From Plutella xylostella (Eukaryota; Arthropoda; Insecta; Lepidoptera; Plutellidae): a DNA stretch of 64,000 bases. The stretch covers positions 1,552,501-1,616,500 of the forward strand of contig NC_063999.1 in the NCBI RefSeq assembly GCF_932276165.1, read 5' to 3'. Position 1 is the stretch's first letter. Each line of letters opens with the position of its first letter. The position numbers and the translations under genes were made by a program. The notes below the pieces were generated by a model. It made no database searches. It saw only the letters and a program-made list of their open reading frames with translations, and was not told the DNA's origin. This document shows positions 32,314-43,818 of the stretch, piece after piece.

Positions 32314-32564
32314 AAATAAATAAATAAATATGTGGGGACATCTCACACACGGCCATCCGACCCCAAGTTAAGTAGAGCCTGTGTTATGGGTATCGGACAG
32401 TTGATATATCTACACAAATACATAGATAGATACATATTAAATTAAATATCAACACCCAAGACCCGAGTACAAATATCTGTCTTTTAACAAATATCTGTCC
32501 CAGCCGGGAATCGAACCCGGGACCTTCGGCATAGCAGTCAGGGCCACTACACCATTCGACCGTC
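32314..32564 (-). mobile_element. tRNA-derived SINE, full-length copy
   Basis: Same family as 14167-14428 in inverse orientation, ending in (AAAT)n on its 3' side at about 32307-32320. The B box is intact; the A box segment has lost several bases. Confidence 0.75.
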
Positions 32565-32579
32565 AAGCGTGATTTAAAG

Positions 32580-32640
32580 CAATGGTGAAAATTTTTTTAC
32601 ATGGTCGATGGTCGCTCGACCATGTAAAAATTTACCAATG
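32580..32640. repeat. Hairpin palindrome
   Basis: CATGGTCGA/TCGACCATG core with TTTTTACATGG arms extending to CAATGGTGAAAA / TTTACCAATG. It abuts the SINE end. Confidence 0.6.
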
Positions 32641-32746
32641 TTTTTTAAAACTGTATCAAGAGTCAAAGCCCGTCATTGTACATAAATTAGATTACCTGGA
32701 CCAGACCTGGGCCTCTAGTACGGGATTTATTATTTTTTTTTAATTT

Positions 32747-32853
32747 AAAAAGTTTACGTTTTCTCCTGTCATCTGCATACATTATCTATCAAAAGTTTCA
32801 TTACAGTTTCCGCAAGAGGCGCTACTTAGTATGAGAGAAAACGTAAACTTTAA
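32747..32853. repeat. Short inverted-repeat element
   Basis: AAAGTTTACGTTTTCTC and GAGAAAACGTAAACTTT about 90 bases apart; probable MITE. Confidence 0.5.
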
Positions 32854-33130
32854 TAGTTTTCGCCAACCTGTCAAACCTGTACTGTGTACTAGACCCTCTT
32901 AATTAAGCTTCTCACCATCTCTGCAATATGAATATGCCATAATATTTCAAGTTCAGTGATTTTAATTGCGCAAGACAGAAGCCAGACACTTTTTTGCCTA
33001 AAATAGAAACCTATAGAAAATCACAAGTACCTACATGACCTCCAAAATGTGTGCAAAATCTAAATAGCTTTTAGCTAAATCTTAAGACAGTCCTTGTTGA
33101 AACTCATTAGTACCAACACTTGTGACCTAA

Positions 33131-33855
33131 TCATTAAAGTCGGTACCCCAATGAATGGGGATCGTGACCATCATCAGTTAATGACAGCATTGTGGTTGGG
33201 CCGGGACAGTGTCCTCCAAGTGCTCCTGTCTGCAGCAGTGTGTAGAGCTTCGTGCAGGCGGAGTTGCAGATATGATTGGGTTTGGTCACACCATCTTGCA
33301 GGAGCACGACCCCTTCGTCTTTTCCCTTCCACTTTACCCATCAAAATGTGTTTTTCAAGGGATTCTGGGCCACTACGTGCGATATGCCCAAGAAATTTCA
33401 GCATGCGGGATCGGCAGATATCAGACAGGCGCACAAAGATTTTGAGCTCATTCAGGATTGATTCATTCCGTCTGAAGGCTGTCCATGGTATGCGCAACAT
33501 CTTGCGCCAGATCCACATCTCAAATGCATCGATTCTTGTTTTTAGATTGGCCTTGATTGTCCATGTTTCGGAGCCGTACAAGAAAATAGGGAAGACAAGT
33601 GCGTGGACGAGTCTCACTTTGGTACGCTTGGTGATATTTGTATTCTTCCATATTTTCTCAAGTTTGGTCATGGCGCTTTTAGCAATCTGGATTCGTCTTT
33701 TGATTTCTCTATCGCAATTTCCATCGTTAGTGATGAGAGATCCGAGATAATTGAAGTCGCTTACGCGGTCTAACGTGTTGAGGCGACTGCAGTTGGTCAG
33801 AACTTGTTCGCGGTCCACGGTTAGCAGTTTGGTTTTTGTCTTGAACCAATGTGAC
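33131..33855 (-). mobile_element. 5'-truncated RTE-clade LINE with target-site duplication
   Basis: Flanked by the 12-base direct repeat CTTGTGACCTAA at 33119-33130 and 33856-33867, so both ends of the insertion are defined. Contains the C-terminal part of the RTE reverse transcriptase frame. Confidence 0.85.
33174..33846 (-). pseudogene. RTE LINE polyprotein, C-terminal fragment
   Basis: Open frame of about 220 codons, read from KTKLLTVDREQ and containing VSDFNYLGSLITNDG, EIKRRIQIAKSAM, LYGSETWTIKANL, MLRIPWTAFRRNES and GHIARSGPESLEK, ending NAVIN before the stop. These are the region after the RT fingers/palm in RTE/BovB-type elements. The upstream RT motifs are missing because of 5' truncation, so it cannot code a working enzyme, although this part has no stop. 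Confidence 0.85.
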
Positions 33856-33984
33856 CTTGTGACCTAAAGCAATATTAATTGTCTTCAATTCAAACTATGG
33901 AATGGTTTGGCAAAAATAAATAAAAAAATCATTAAGAGACACCACACATCACACAATTCTAGGTGAATCTCTAAGTGTGGTCCC

Positions 33985-34190
33985 TACTAGAGAACTTTCC
34001 GTGAGTTCTCGAGTGGAGACCACGAACAGGTAAACGCAGCGTGGGACGCCCTGCTGCCCGCTGGACCGACGACTTTAGCCGGTAGTGGTTGGATGAGGAA
34101 AGCCGAGGACCGAGTGTTGTGGCACTCCTTGGGAGAGGCCTATGTCCAGCAGTGGATGATTATTGGCTGATGATGATGATGATGATGGAA
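33985..34190 (+). pseudogene. RTE-clade LINE, C-terminal end and tail
   Basis: Reads RPRTGKRSVGRPAARWTDDF, then a frame break, then TGGGAGAGGCCTATGTCCAG and a (GATGAT)n end. Similar to 15030-15335. Confidence 0.65.
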
Positions 34191-34319
34191 GTACTAAAAT
34201 TATAATGCATGCTGGATCTACAATATCGATCCTGTGGGACCTAACTTTAGCGAATTGAGAAAGGCACAGCCGATATAAGCTATACATAGTATTTCTATAC
34301 ATACATAGGTACGTAATTA

Positions 34320-35172
34320 CGTATAATGCTTAGGTCTACCAAGGAGTTTAAAAAACCTTATAGTTCGGTCACTCTCTATTATAGCCTTGTCCGCAGTATT
34401 CTGGAATACGGTTGTATCATATGGTCTCCGTTTTACGTTGTTCATAGCGATAGCATAGAGAGAGTACAAAGGAGATTTCTCAGGATATTGTCGTACAGGT
34501 GTAATTTTGGACGCACCCTATCTAGTTATGATCAAAGGTTAAATAAATTTAACATTATGCGTTTGGATGTCCGCAGAAAACAATCTGACTTAATTCATTT
34601 ACACAAAATCATACACAACATGATAGACTGTCCCGACTTGTTATCCCTAATCAATTTTAATACACGCAATAGATGTCGCAAATACCTACCTTTTACCCTG
34701 AGGGTGTACATTAACAACACTTCCTATTACAATCCAATAGTGAGAATGTGTAGAGTTTATAATGAAACCATACAATCATTTCCAGACATAGATGTTTTTG
34801 ACTGCCGTAGGTATAAATTCAAAGGATGCTTAACCAAAATCTTTAAAAATAGCACGCCATTATAAATTTAATTTTGTGAATTTGATTATTTATTTTTCAA
34901 AATTACTTTTAATTTAATAGAATAGAATAGTATAGAATATTGTAATATGTTTGTAAACTATGTAAAATTGTTTGTACCTATTGAATGAAATTATGAACAC
35001 TTGATAGATATTATGATAAATTAATTATGTAGCATGTTCCTTATATTAATATGATTATGTGTATGCATGCTTTGGAATGAAATCTAGATCTATGTACTTC
35101 AATGCTTATATTCTTAATTTGTAATGATTTTATTCTGTTTTGTGTACCAAATAAATAAATAAAAAAAAAAAT
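34320..35172 (+). pseudogene. 5'-truncated Jockey/CR1-type LINE
   Basis: An open frame 34326-34865 carries the C-terminal end of ORF2: LYYSLVRSILEYGCIIWSPF, IERVQRRFLRILSYR, KFNIMRLDVRRKQSDL and a YNPIVRMCRVYNE block. A 300-base 3' part follows, ending in AAATAAATAAAAAAAAAAAA. RT catalytic motifs are absent. The tract lies in the plus orientation. Confidence 0.78.
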
Positions 35173-35751
35173 CTTTTCCAGAGCAAAGCGAGAAACCTAT
35201 TTTAGTGTGTATAAGACCTGTGTATGTACCTATAATTTTTGGTATTTTTTTCTTTGTCTCAAGCAGGATTACATTGCTTGTGATCAGTAAGCGTATAAGA
35301 TTATTTTTATCGAAGTTATTAACACCGGCTAAACAATTAAACCTTGTAATTATTGATACCTTTACAGAAACCTATTAAAATTGTTGTGCGGCAGTCTACT
35401 TAAATAGTAGGACCAAAGATTATTGAAAACAAACTAGATGGAGTGTCAGACAAAACGAAACGTCTCGACTAATAACACCCCATTTCTATAAGAATTGACT
35501 GTTCATTGTAATGGTTGTCATTAGGCTGAACTTAAAACAGTTCGATATTTAAAAAAAATCGGACCCTTTTTTTGTTTCTTTGTGACACACGATCTCGTTC
35601 GTATATCGTTAATCTAAGAGTAGGAATTAAAAAGAAGTCACATTAATATGCATAGAAATCTATAACTAGGCAATAAGTACGTGGTTATTTGCGTTTTAAA
35701 GTAAAATTGAGAATTATAAAAATGTTGCTTATGTATTTTTTACACGTCTAT
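35173..35751. other. Gene-free DNA, nothing recognised
   Basis: No coding frame or repeat family recognised. Confidence 0.35.
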
Positions 35752-36796
35752 TAGTCCAGTCAAGGAATGAGGTGTAGAGTGCGTGAGCAGGTAACTAAGC
35801 GATTCCTTCAGAAACTTGTTCAGGGGGCTTAGGTTGTTAACATACCAAAAGTCGACTCCTACGTGATGAGCGGGGGGAAGGAGGGGGGGTTAAAGGTACG
35901 AATTTTTGGTTTTTAGCTTATATCTCGAAAATGGTGCATCGGAGAGAAATATTTTCAACTAATGAAATAGAGCTCTTAAAATTATCTAAAACTTTTATAT
36001 CATATGTTTTTTCTAATTCCTAACCGTTTTCGACCTATTACCCTCGGAAAAAGTATAAATTTACAAGAAAAATTCATTCATGTCAAAACATTCATAAACA
36101 TTGCATCATATTGTCTAAACCTATTCATAAACGAATAAAATGAAGAGGAAAGAAGTTGTAGATTTTTTAATTCCCTTTTAGAATATATATAGATATGCTG
36201 GTTAATGTCTAACCCACCTAAAGTTACAGCTATTTTACTTACACTTAAGCTTACTAACTCGGTGAGTTATGTCAGTGAATTTAGCAAAATGCAAGTTTAA
36301 AATAGCTGTAACTTTAGGCGGGTTGGACATTGACCAGCATATGCATATATATTATGAAAGGGAATTAAAAAATCTACAACTTCTTTCCTCTTCATTTTAT
36401 TCGTTTATTAATAGGTTTAGACAATATGATGCAATGTTTATGAATGTTTTGACATGAATGTTTTTTTCTTGTAAATTTCTACTTTTTCCGAGGGTAATAG
36501 CTCGAAAACAGTTAGGAATTAGAAAAAAACATATGATATAAAAGTTTTAGATAATTTTAAGAGCTCTATTTCATTAGTTGAAAATATTTCTCTCCGATGC
36601 ACCGTTTTCGAGATATAAGCTAAAAACCAAAAACTCGTACCTTTAACCCCCCCTCCTTTCCCCCGCTCATCACCTAGGAGTCAGGACTTTTGGTATGTTA
36701 ACAACCTAAGCCCCCTGAACAAGTTTCTGAAGGAATCGCTTAGTTACCTGCTCACGCACTCTACACCTCATTTTGAGTCATTTATTGACTGGACTA
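35752..36796. mobile_element. 1,045-bp foldback element with ~490-bp arms
   Basis: Outer ends TAGTCCAGTCAA / TTGACTGGACTA. The two arms (about 35752-36240 and 36300-36796) pair almost throughout: ATGAGGTGTAGAGTGCGTGA, CAGGTAACTAAGCGATTCCT, AGAGCTCTTAAAATTATCTA and AATGAAGAGGAAAGAAGTTG all occur with complements in mirrored order, with a few indels and substitutions. The loop is about 60 bases. No transposase. The 62-codon frame at 36269 lies inside one arm and is not a gene. Confidence 0.9.
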
Positions 36797-36842
36797 TATA
36801 TGCAACGGCAAATCAAAAAAGGGTTATGTGTTTGACCGTGTA

Positions 36843-36954
36843 TACAGGGTGTTCCATAAGTTATTATAATAGTAAATTTTATAAATTCGCGTACATTTAA
36901 TAATCCGTTTTCAGTTACACCCTTTTGGCTTAGTTTATTTGGCAACATCCTGTA
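36843..36954. mobile_element. Diverged MITE, TACAGG family
   Basis: Ends TACAGGGTGTTCC and CAACATCCTGTA; internal ACCCTTTTGGCTTAG matches the family. The arms are largely decayed. Confidence 0.5.
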
Positions 36955-37089
36955 CATAAATATGATGTGACTAAAAAACTACTTATTCAAAATTGCCAAA
37001 TATAACTGTACATAATAATCACGAATATTAAAGAGGCTGGCTTCTAACAACAACTAAAAACATCTGGCAGTCGGGTTGCCCACTTACCC

Positions 37090-37222
37090 GTTGACCCTTA
37101 ACTTGTGTTGGGGTCCACCAACCCGCACTAGGCCCGCGTGGTGGACTAGGCCTAAACCCTTCCTTCATTGGAAGGAGACCCGTGCCCCAGCAGTGGGGAC
37201 GTAATTTGTCGTGATGATTTAC
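37090..37222 (+). repeat. RTE-type LINE tail fragment
   Basis: GGGTCCACCAACCCGCACTA, CCTTCCTTCATTGGAAGGAG, CCCGTGCCCCAGCAGTGGGG, ending GTCGTGATGATT. Confidence 0.6.
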
Positions 37223-37242
37223 AGTAGTCGCTATACCTATTA

Positions 37243-39560
37243 GGGTAAAACTGCCAGTTATTGGCCAACTAAGCGGATTGGCCACTTCAAAGCTGAATTA
37301 TTTCATACAGATTAAACCAAAATTGACAGATGGTGTATGAATGTAATCTAGAAAAGCTACTTTTGCCTCGCAGTAAATTAATAATTTATTTAGAAAACTA
37401 TAACCGATAAAAATATATATGTTATTGCAAACCTGTGTAAAATTGCAGTTATTGGCCAAAAAAATCACTTACCGGCCATCCATAGGCTGGTTATTGGCCA
37501 CAGGAATTAATTTTATAAAAAAGCTTTAAACCTCTAAAAAATTGTAATAAATGTTGTCTCTTTTAATAAAAACTTTATTAAAATCAGTTGCAGAATAATA
37601 TTAACCACGGCTAAACTTCAAAAACAAAAAAAAACAATCAACTTTCTAAGAATAAAATACTAGAAATATAACATTTATATACAACAAGTTTTTTGTTTAC
37701 ATAATTATATAATTACTTAATAAACACCGTTCCTGCGTACTTTACATACAACCAATCAAGCAAAGCAAGATCTACCGACGCTGTACATGCGTATTTTATT
37801 CATCGTCATAGAATCATCATCAGCCAATACTCATCCACTGCTGGACATAGGCCTCTCCCAAACATAACACTCGGTCCTCGTCCTCGGCCTTCCTCATCCA
37901 GCCACTACCAGCTACCCGCCTAAGATCGTCGGTCCAACGGGCAGGAGAGCGTCCCACGTTGCTTTTGCCTGTTCGTGATCTCTATACGAGAGCTCGTCTA
38001 ACCCAACGCTTATTTGTTCTTCGGCAGAATCGGGAGATATGACTGCCATTTTATCTAAGCACATTTTGACAGCTATATGTCGGTAACCTTAGTTTTTTGA
38101 CAGATAGACCCTATTTCTGATACGATCTATCAGAGCAACCCCAAGCATATAGCTCTCTCCATAGCATGTGCACTTTAAATCGGTGCACCAGTCTGCACCA
38201 TACGTCATCACTGTGCAGGATGAGGTGGTTGACTAGACTTTTGTCTTCAGGCTTTGAGGGATGCCTACAGGTTGGGAAGCAGCATTCAGGCCACTTAGCA
38301 TCCAGCTGAGTTCCGGCAGACATTCTGCCATATTGACGATGTCGTCTGCGCAGCAGAGGTGTGACATTGACATGTGTCCGTTCCAGTCCAACGTCTTAAA
38401 GACATCTTCTAATGCATCGGTCTTCAGTTTCTGAGATATCACATCTCCCTGTCTCACTCCTCGTTGCCTTTGGATAGGTCTTTTCTTGTGGTCCTGTACT
38501 TGGACAGTCATAGTAGCAGCATTGTATAGACATCTCAACACCCCGATATAGCGACAGTCGATTTAGCATCTCTCTAAGGAGTCCAAAACTGCCCGTCTCG
38601 ATGGAGACGAAGGCTTTCTCATAATCCTCAAAGGCTAGACACAGAGGCTGATTATACTCTTCGGTCTTCTGTATAATCTGCCTTACTGTGCAGTGTGTGT
38701 AGATCTATTGTACTAAAGTCTTTTCGAAACCCAGCTTGCTCTGGGGGCTGAAACTCGTCGAGCTTTTGGGCAAGACGGTTCGTCGATCGATATCCTTCAA
38801 TAAAATATTGTTGAATTTCTGAAAACTATTTTCTATTGTCTTATATGTCTTGTCTTTTATGAATTTGAAGGCTTCATTTAAGTCATCTGTCTTCGTTTAG
38901 GTGGCATCCCGTTGCTAATGGTTTGCGCACTGTAACAAAATACATCGGTCGGATATTGGCCACTTCACCACTAAATACTGGCCACCTATGCCAGTAACTG
39001 AATTTAATTGATAAAAGTGCGTGATATTTTGCCACACGATACTACAACTTATAAATATTGTGAAAACAGTCGATTTTCATCTAAATAGAGTACTTGCATT
39101 TTTATTTAGTTATTGGCATAGGCGGCCAGTAACACAAAATTTGCAATATATTGATTCAATTATTGGCCACCTCCATAAACTCCCCTTCCCAAAGGTAATT
39201 GCATGAAACTATAATATATTAATAAAACTTACCATTAACACCATACAAATATGCTAAAGAAATCACTTAAATTGCGTTCAATCACCAATAATGTCAATTT
39301 TGAAGAAATGTGTTTCGTTAAGAAATACGTTACCCTGAAGCGTACACGCGGAAGTCCGACCGCCAACTGTCAGAAAAAGGCGGCATAGTATGGCGCTTTT
39401 TTTCATAGTGGCAAAATTTTTTACTAAAAACAAAGTCAGTTAGATAACAAAGTTCTATTAAAAAACACAGATGGCAGGTGATGCCTCATTCCTTATTTTA
39501 TGACTTTTAAGTTTATAGTGGCCAGTAACTAACGATGGCCAATAACTGGCAGTTTTACCC
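37243..39560. mobile_element. 2.3-kb TIR element with subterminal ATTGGCCA repeats and a nested LINE
   Basis: 24-base perfect terminal inverted repeats starting GGGTAAAACTGCCAGTTATT at 37243-37266 and its complement at 39537-39560, with TA directly outside both ends. Many scattered (T)TATTGGCC or GGCCAGTAA boxes lie near both ends (for example 37448, 37490, 38954, 39113, 39162, 39520). No transposase frame; an RTE LINE fragment at 37808-38930 is inserted in it. Without that, the element would be about 1.2 kb. Confidence 0.82.
37808..38930 (-). pseudogene. Degenerate RTE-clade LINE nested in the TIR element
   Basis: On the minus strand: QPLCLAFEDYEKAFVSIET, then (other frame) QRQRGVRQGDVISQKL, HLCCADDIVNMAE (the catalytic FADD has become CADD), LNAASQPVGIPQSLKTKV, and at 37808-38095 the C-terminal and (GATGAT) tail with GGGAGAGGCCTATGTCCAGC. 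Several frameshifts and stops. Confidence 0.82.
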
Positions 39561-40182
39561 TATATTCTTAAATTTTATAATACCTTTTTACTTTTCTTCC
39601 CAAGTTATTTTTAAACTATTGGTTAACTAATCGTCGATACCTATCGACGACGACGACGATGACGATGTATAAGTATACCTATACTTATACATAATTTTGA
39701 CCGAATATAAATTATACACAACAGTATCCGACCTATTTGAAGACTCTTCAAAATTAAACGCCCAATCATATCATTATACACCTCAAAATTACTGCTAAAT
39801 AAACCACTTAAGTAGCCTAGTATTAAGTAAATGTATGTATGTGGATCTCAGTTGACCTTAGATTAGATTAAGAAACATTTAAATATACTTTTATAGATAT
39901 TAGTTTCTCACGAAATTCATTCACTTTGACCTAACCTGCCTGTTAGCCATCAACGTATTGATTTTTTACAGTACATGCATACCTACGCACACATAAAATT
40001 ACTTGGGTACCTAACAGGTAGGTACTATGGTCAATTAGTTTATCACGCTTAAATATATCGCACATCTTTGGGTAATTGCACCTCACGCACACCAACAAAC
40101 GACTACGGTGTACGGCGTGTACGTAGGATCTTTACTGGAAAGGTTAGGACCGTGAGTCGAGCTTTAGCTGTTTTAACTTACA
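39561..40182. other. CP2 upstream region
   Basis: A short (CGA)n microsatellite at 39643-39665 and the palindrome GTATAAGTATACCTATACTT next to it. No gene. Confidence 0.4.
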
Positions 40183-40190
40183 TATAAATA
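40183..40190 (+). promoter_or_regulatory. CP2 TATA box
   Basis: TATAAATA, 71 bases before the ATG at 40254. A start site near 40210-40215 would fit. Confidence 0.65.
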
Positions 40191-40253
40191 GGATGCAATT
40201 TTCAGCATGAGCACACTCGGATTAGGGCCTCACGAAGAATAACATCTAACAAA

Positions 40254-42479
40254 ATGAAGATGGTAATTTGTTGTGAAGTGTATTTAAGATGCAGTGAGCT
40301 TGTGTTGTAACACAAGATAAAAATAAACCTTTTTTTTTCAAAATTTGGCTGAGTTAATTTTACAGCATTGAAATGTTTTGTGAAGTGATAGTGACATTGA
40401 ATCTTTTCGTTTTTCAGCTACTTCTGATATCGGTGCTAGCGTGCGGGTATGCGGCTAAGCTGGACCGCACCTACCTGCCCCCGCCCGGCGCCGCCACGGC
40501 TGGTGGAAGCCCCGGCGCCCTCAACGCACCTTCAGGCCCAGCATCCGGGCCTTCTGGCTTCGGACAGTCTGCAAATCTAGCTCAGGGAACCTTTGAACAG
40601 AGCCAGCAAAGCTTTGGACTCAACCAGCCTGGGAAAGGATTCAACCAGCCTGCCAACAACTACGGGCAAGCTGCTCAGCCTCAAGGTCAACCTGGGTTTG
40701 GAGCGCAGCCCCAGAAGCTGACTCAGGGACCGTCAGCTGGCCAGGCTTCTTACGGAGCTGCCTCTGTCCAGGGATCAGTTGAAAGTGCTGGCTTTGGTGC
40801 TTCAAGCAACTTTGGTGCTGACCAAGGGTTCGCCAAGCAGACCACCCAGCCCGAGCGCCCTCAAGCCGCCGCCGACCGCTCCGCTGAAATACTGAAGCTG
40901 GTCAACGAAAACGATGGAGAAAACTTCTCTTACAGCTTCGAGACATCCAACGGTATTTCTGCTGAAGAAAGTGGTGTGGCCACCAACGGAGTGATGGCTC
41001 AAGGTGCTTTTGCCTACACCGGTGATGATGGTCAGTCGTACAGAGTGACTTACACTGCTGACGAGAACGGATACCAGCCCAGAGGTGACCACCTGCCGAC
41101 CCCGCCGCCCATTCCAGAGGAAATCTTGAGGTCCATTGAAAAGAACGCCGCCGCTGCCGCCGCTGGAACTCAAGAAGGTAATGTTCAAGATGTTTAGTTT
41201 AAATGCGTAATACTGGGCTTGTGTCTTTGTCTTCATATAAGATTTAATCTTGATAATATATGAAGTGGAAAATATACTTCTTGATTTGAAACTACAAGAA
41301 ATGTAGGAAATTCTGTAATCCAGGTTAAATTTAAAACTTAGTGTGTTTCACCAACTCTAAATAGAAACGATAAAGCTGATTTTATTTTTTATAGCACCTA
41401 CCGAGCGCCACATAACAAAACTTCAGCGATACTAATAAATGATTAAGTTGGTGTATTTTGTATTAATATATATAGGTATGTTTTATTTTCCAGGTGCTTA
41501 CCGAGAGGAAGAAAACGTGCCAGTTCCTCAGCAATATAACGCCCAGCAGAACGCGGCCTCAGCTACTCAGTACAACGCCCAGTCAAACTTCGGCTCTTCT
41601 CAACAGTACAATGCTCAACAGACTGCTGGACAGTACAACGCCCCATCTTCAGCCTACAGCCAAGCTCCTCAGAACAATTACAACAAACCATCTGGCTCTG
41701 CAACAAACGGATTCTCCGCATCTGGTTCCGGACAGAACAGTTTCAGCCAGACCGGTTCCTCTCAGTCTGCATTCGCTCCCTCAGGCTCTGCTTCGTCTGG
41801 CCCAGCTCAGTCTTCGTTTGCACCTGCTGGTCCCGCTCAGAATGCATTTGCCCCATCCGGCTCAGCCCAGTCTTCATTCGCTCCCTCTCGTCCTACTCAA
41901 AACGCGTTTGCTCCTTCTGCTCAATACAACCAAGCCCAAACCCAGGGATTCAAAAAACCTACTGCCCAGAACACTTTCGCTGCTCAGCAGCAGGGAGCTT
42001 CCGGTTATGAATACAACCGACCGGGATCTTCCCAAGATTCGTTCCGTGGCCCTTCTCAGTCCGTTGCACCTGCTGTTGAAACCTTCGCACCAGGACAGCA
42101 GACATTCGGTGGCCGTGCGCCCGCACCTTCAAAACTGACGTCAGCTGAAGGCCCCATTTCTAGTCGCCCAGCCGGCCCGGCCCAGGGTTCTTTCAACGGC
42201 CAGCAGCCAGCCAACAATGGATTCCAGGCCAGACCTGCTAGCCAAGGTTTCGCCCAGAATGCCCAGCAGCAAAGCTCAATGATATCTCAGTACCAAAGTG
42301 CTCCGTACCAGTACGACCCACCGAAACAGCAATACCGCCCTGCATCAGGATCGTCCTCGCAGCAGACTGCTGGCTTCAACGCACCAGCTCAGTTCAACCA
42401 AGGGCCTCAGGGCGGGCAGACGTTTGGAGCACCACGACAGCCGCCCAGCTTCAGCCAAGAGGAAGGTTACAAATACTAA
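40254..42479 (+). CDS. CP2: RR-1 cuticular protein with Ala/Ser/Gln-rich tail
   Basis: Exons 40254-40262, 40418-41177, 41494-42479 (1755 nt, 584 residues). Signal peptide MKMLLLISVLACGYAA, then KLDRTYLPPPGAATAGGSPG. A Gly/Gln-rich linker (GFGQSANLAQG, GFNQPANNYGQ) precedes DRSAEILKLV and the RR-1 domain at about 168-242: NFSYSFETSNGISAEESG, GAFAYTGDDGQSYRV, TYTADENGYQPRGDHLPT. The second intron is phase 1 after GAAG, joining EG to AYREEE. The tail exon has repeats of the type PAQ-(S/N)-(S/A)-FAPSG at about 41733-41922 and ends PRQPPSFSQEEGYKY. Structure and role as for CP1: secreted, chitin-binding cuticle protein. The longer upstream ATG at 40373 in the same frame is intronic and rejected, since it lacks a signal peptide. 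Confidence 0.92.
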
Positions 42480-42624
42480 ACACAAATCAATCTAGGCCAA
42501 AAAATTGTAAATAATATAAGTGTAAAGCAAGTTTGTTTCTGATAGCAATCAAAAATGTAAAAAAAATATCGAACACTATTGCTTGTTATTTTGTTTTTAG
42601 TTTGCAAAAAAACATTGCGATGTG

Positions 42625-42630
42625 AATAAA
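42625..42630 (+). terminator. CP2 polyadenylation signal
   Basis: AATAAA about 145 bases after the stop. Confidence 0.6.
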
Positions 42631-43449
42631 GTGAATTAATTAAGTACAAAATAATCTTCTTTATTTTCCTCAAGGATTCAGTAGGATTTTTTAAAATTAA
42701 TTTAGCTCAACTTTTAAACTCATGGGGAGTGAAAAAGTTCAATTGGTATAGTACCAAACTACTCCTACAGGAACTCAGAATCAGATTATTACTACTAACC
42801 TAAATAAAAACTTACTTACTTAAATATTATATTATCTTTATTGTATAACTTTCTACACATAAAAATTCTATTATATTGCTCGTGAGTAAATAATATTATG
42901 TTTAAAACATTTTGAACATTATTAGGTAATAAGTATTTTTATAGTAACGTTGCATTAACTATGTACACGTACAGTCTATAACACTAAGATTAGATACCAA
43001 CTAGGCCAGTTTAAAATACTACTACCTAAATATGTATTTTTTCCCGTAATTAAGATAGATAGATAGATAGATAGATAAGTTATTTATTTACTTAACACAA
43101 CACATACACAGGTTACACAGCAAGATTGATGAATACGAGATGGATAACATTACTCTAAAAAGATAGTAGATCATAACACCTTACAGAACGAAGAATACAT
43201 CTTTAGTTTACGTTTTATAATATGGGGAAAATGGCTGATGGATGTAACATTAAATAGTCCTTGATCTGATGTGCAATTTTATGCAGCATGTCCCTTCACC
43301 GGAAGTTAATGATAAAATATCGCCATCTTATTCTATGTTGGTACTTTTAAACAGTTTAATTGTTGCAAAGGTTAATAGGTAATTTGATGAAACTAAAGCT
43401 ACAGAGCTCTGGCCGAAAAAGGTTTTTCTATCATTCGTCATTAAGAGAA
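42631..43449. other. Gene-free DNA
   Basis: (AGAT)n microsatellite at about 43054-43078; otherwise nothing recognised. Confidence 0.4.
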
Positions 43450-43600
43450 TTAAATAAATAAATAAATAAAAATAGTGTGTTATGGGTGTCGGACAGCTGA
43501 TATATCTACACAAATACATAGATAGATAGATACTAAATATAAATATCAACACCCAAGACCCGAGTACAAATATCTGTCTTTAAACAAATATCTGTCATCA
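43450..43600 (-). mobile_element. tRNA-derived SINE, head missing
   Basis: (AAAT)n then TGTTATGGGTGTCGGACAGC and CCCAAGACCCGAGTACAAAT as in 54011-54281; the tRNA-like head is absent, its place taken by the tandem repeat that follows. Confidence 0.75.
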
Positions 43601-43818
43601 ATTTCGTCAATTTCAAGTCATGTCATGTTAGGATTACCTACTTGAAAATTGAGATTTGCGTTGCGAGATTGTTTTTTGTTAGGTGGCACAGATAGATGTC
43701 TTTAAACAAATATCTGTCATCAATTTCGTCAATTTCAAGTCATGTCATGTTAGGATTACCTACTTGAAAATTGAGATTTGCGTTGCGAGATTGTTTTTTG
43801 TTAGGTGGCACAGATAGA
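43575..43818. repeat. 122-bp tandem duplication
   Basis: Two adjacent copies identical by eye: TGTCTTTAAACAAATATCTG through AGGTGGCACAGATAGA, starting at 43575 and 43697. The duplicated unit includes the last bases of the SINE. Confidence 0.85.

Noticed and set aside
33094..33750. 218-codon plus-strand frame
   Set aside because: Antisense to the RTE polyprotein fragment, which has recognisable family motifs.
43570..43818. CRISPR-like direct repeats
   Set aside because: Only two long adjacent copies, no spacers, in a eukaryotic genome: a tandem duplication.
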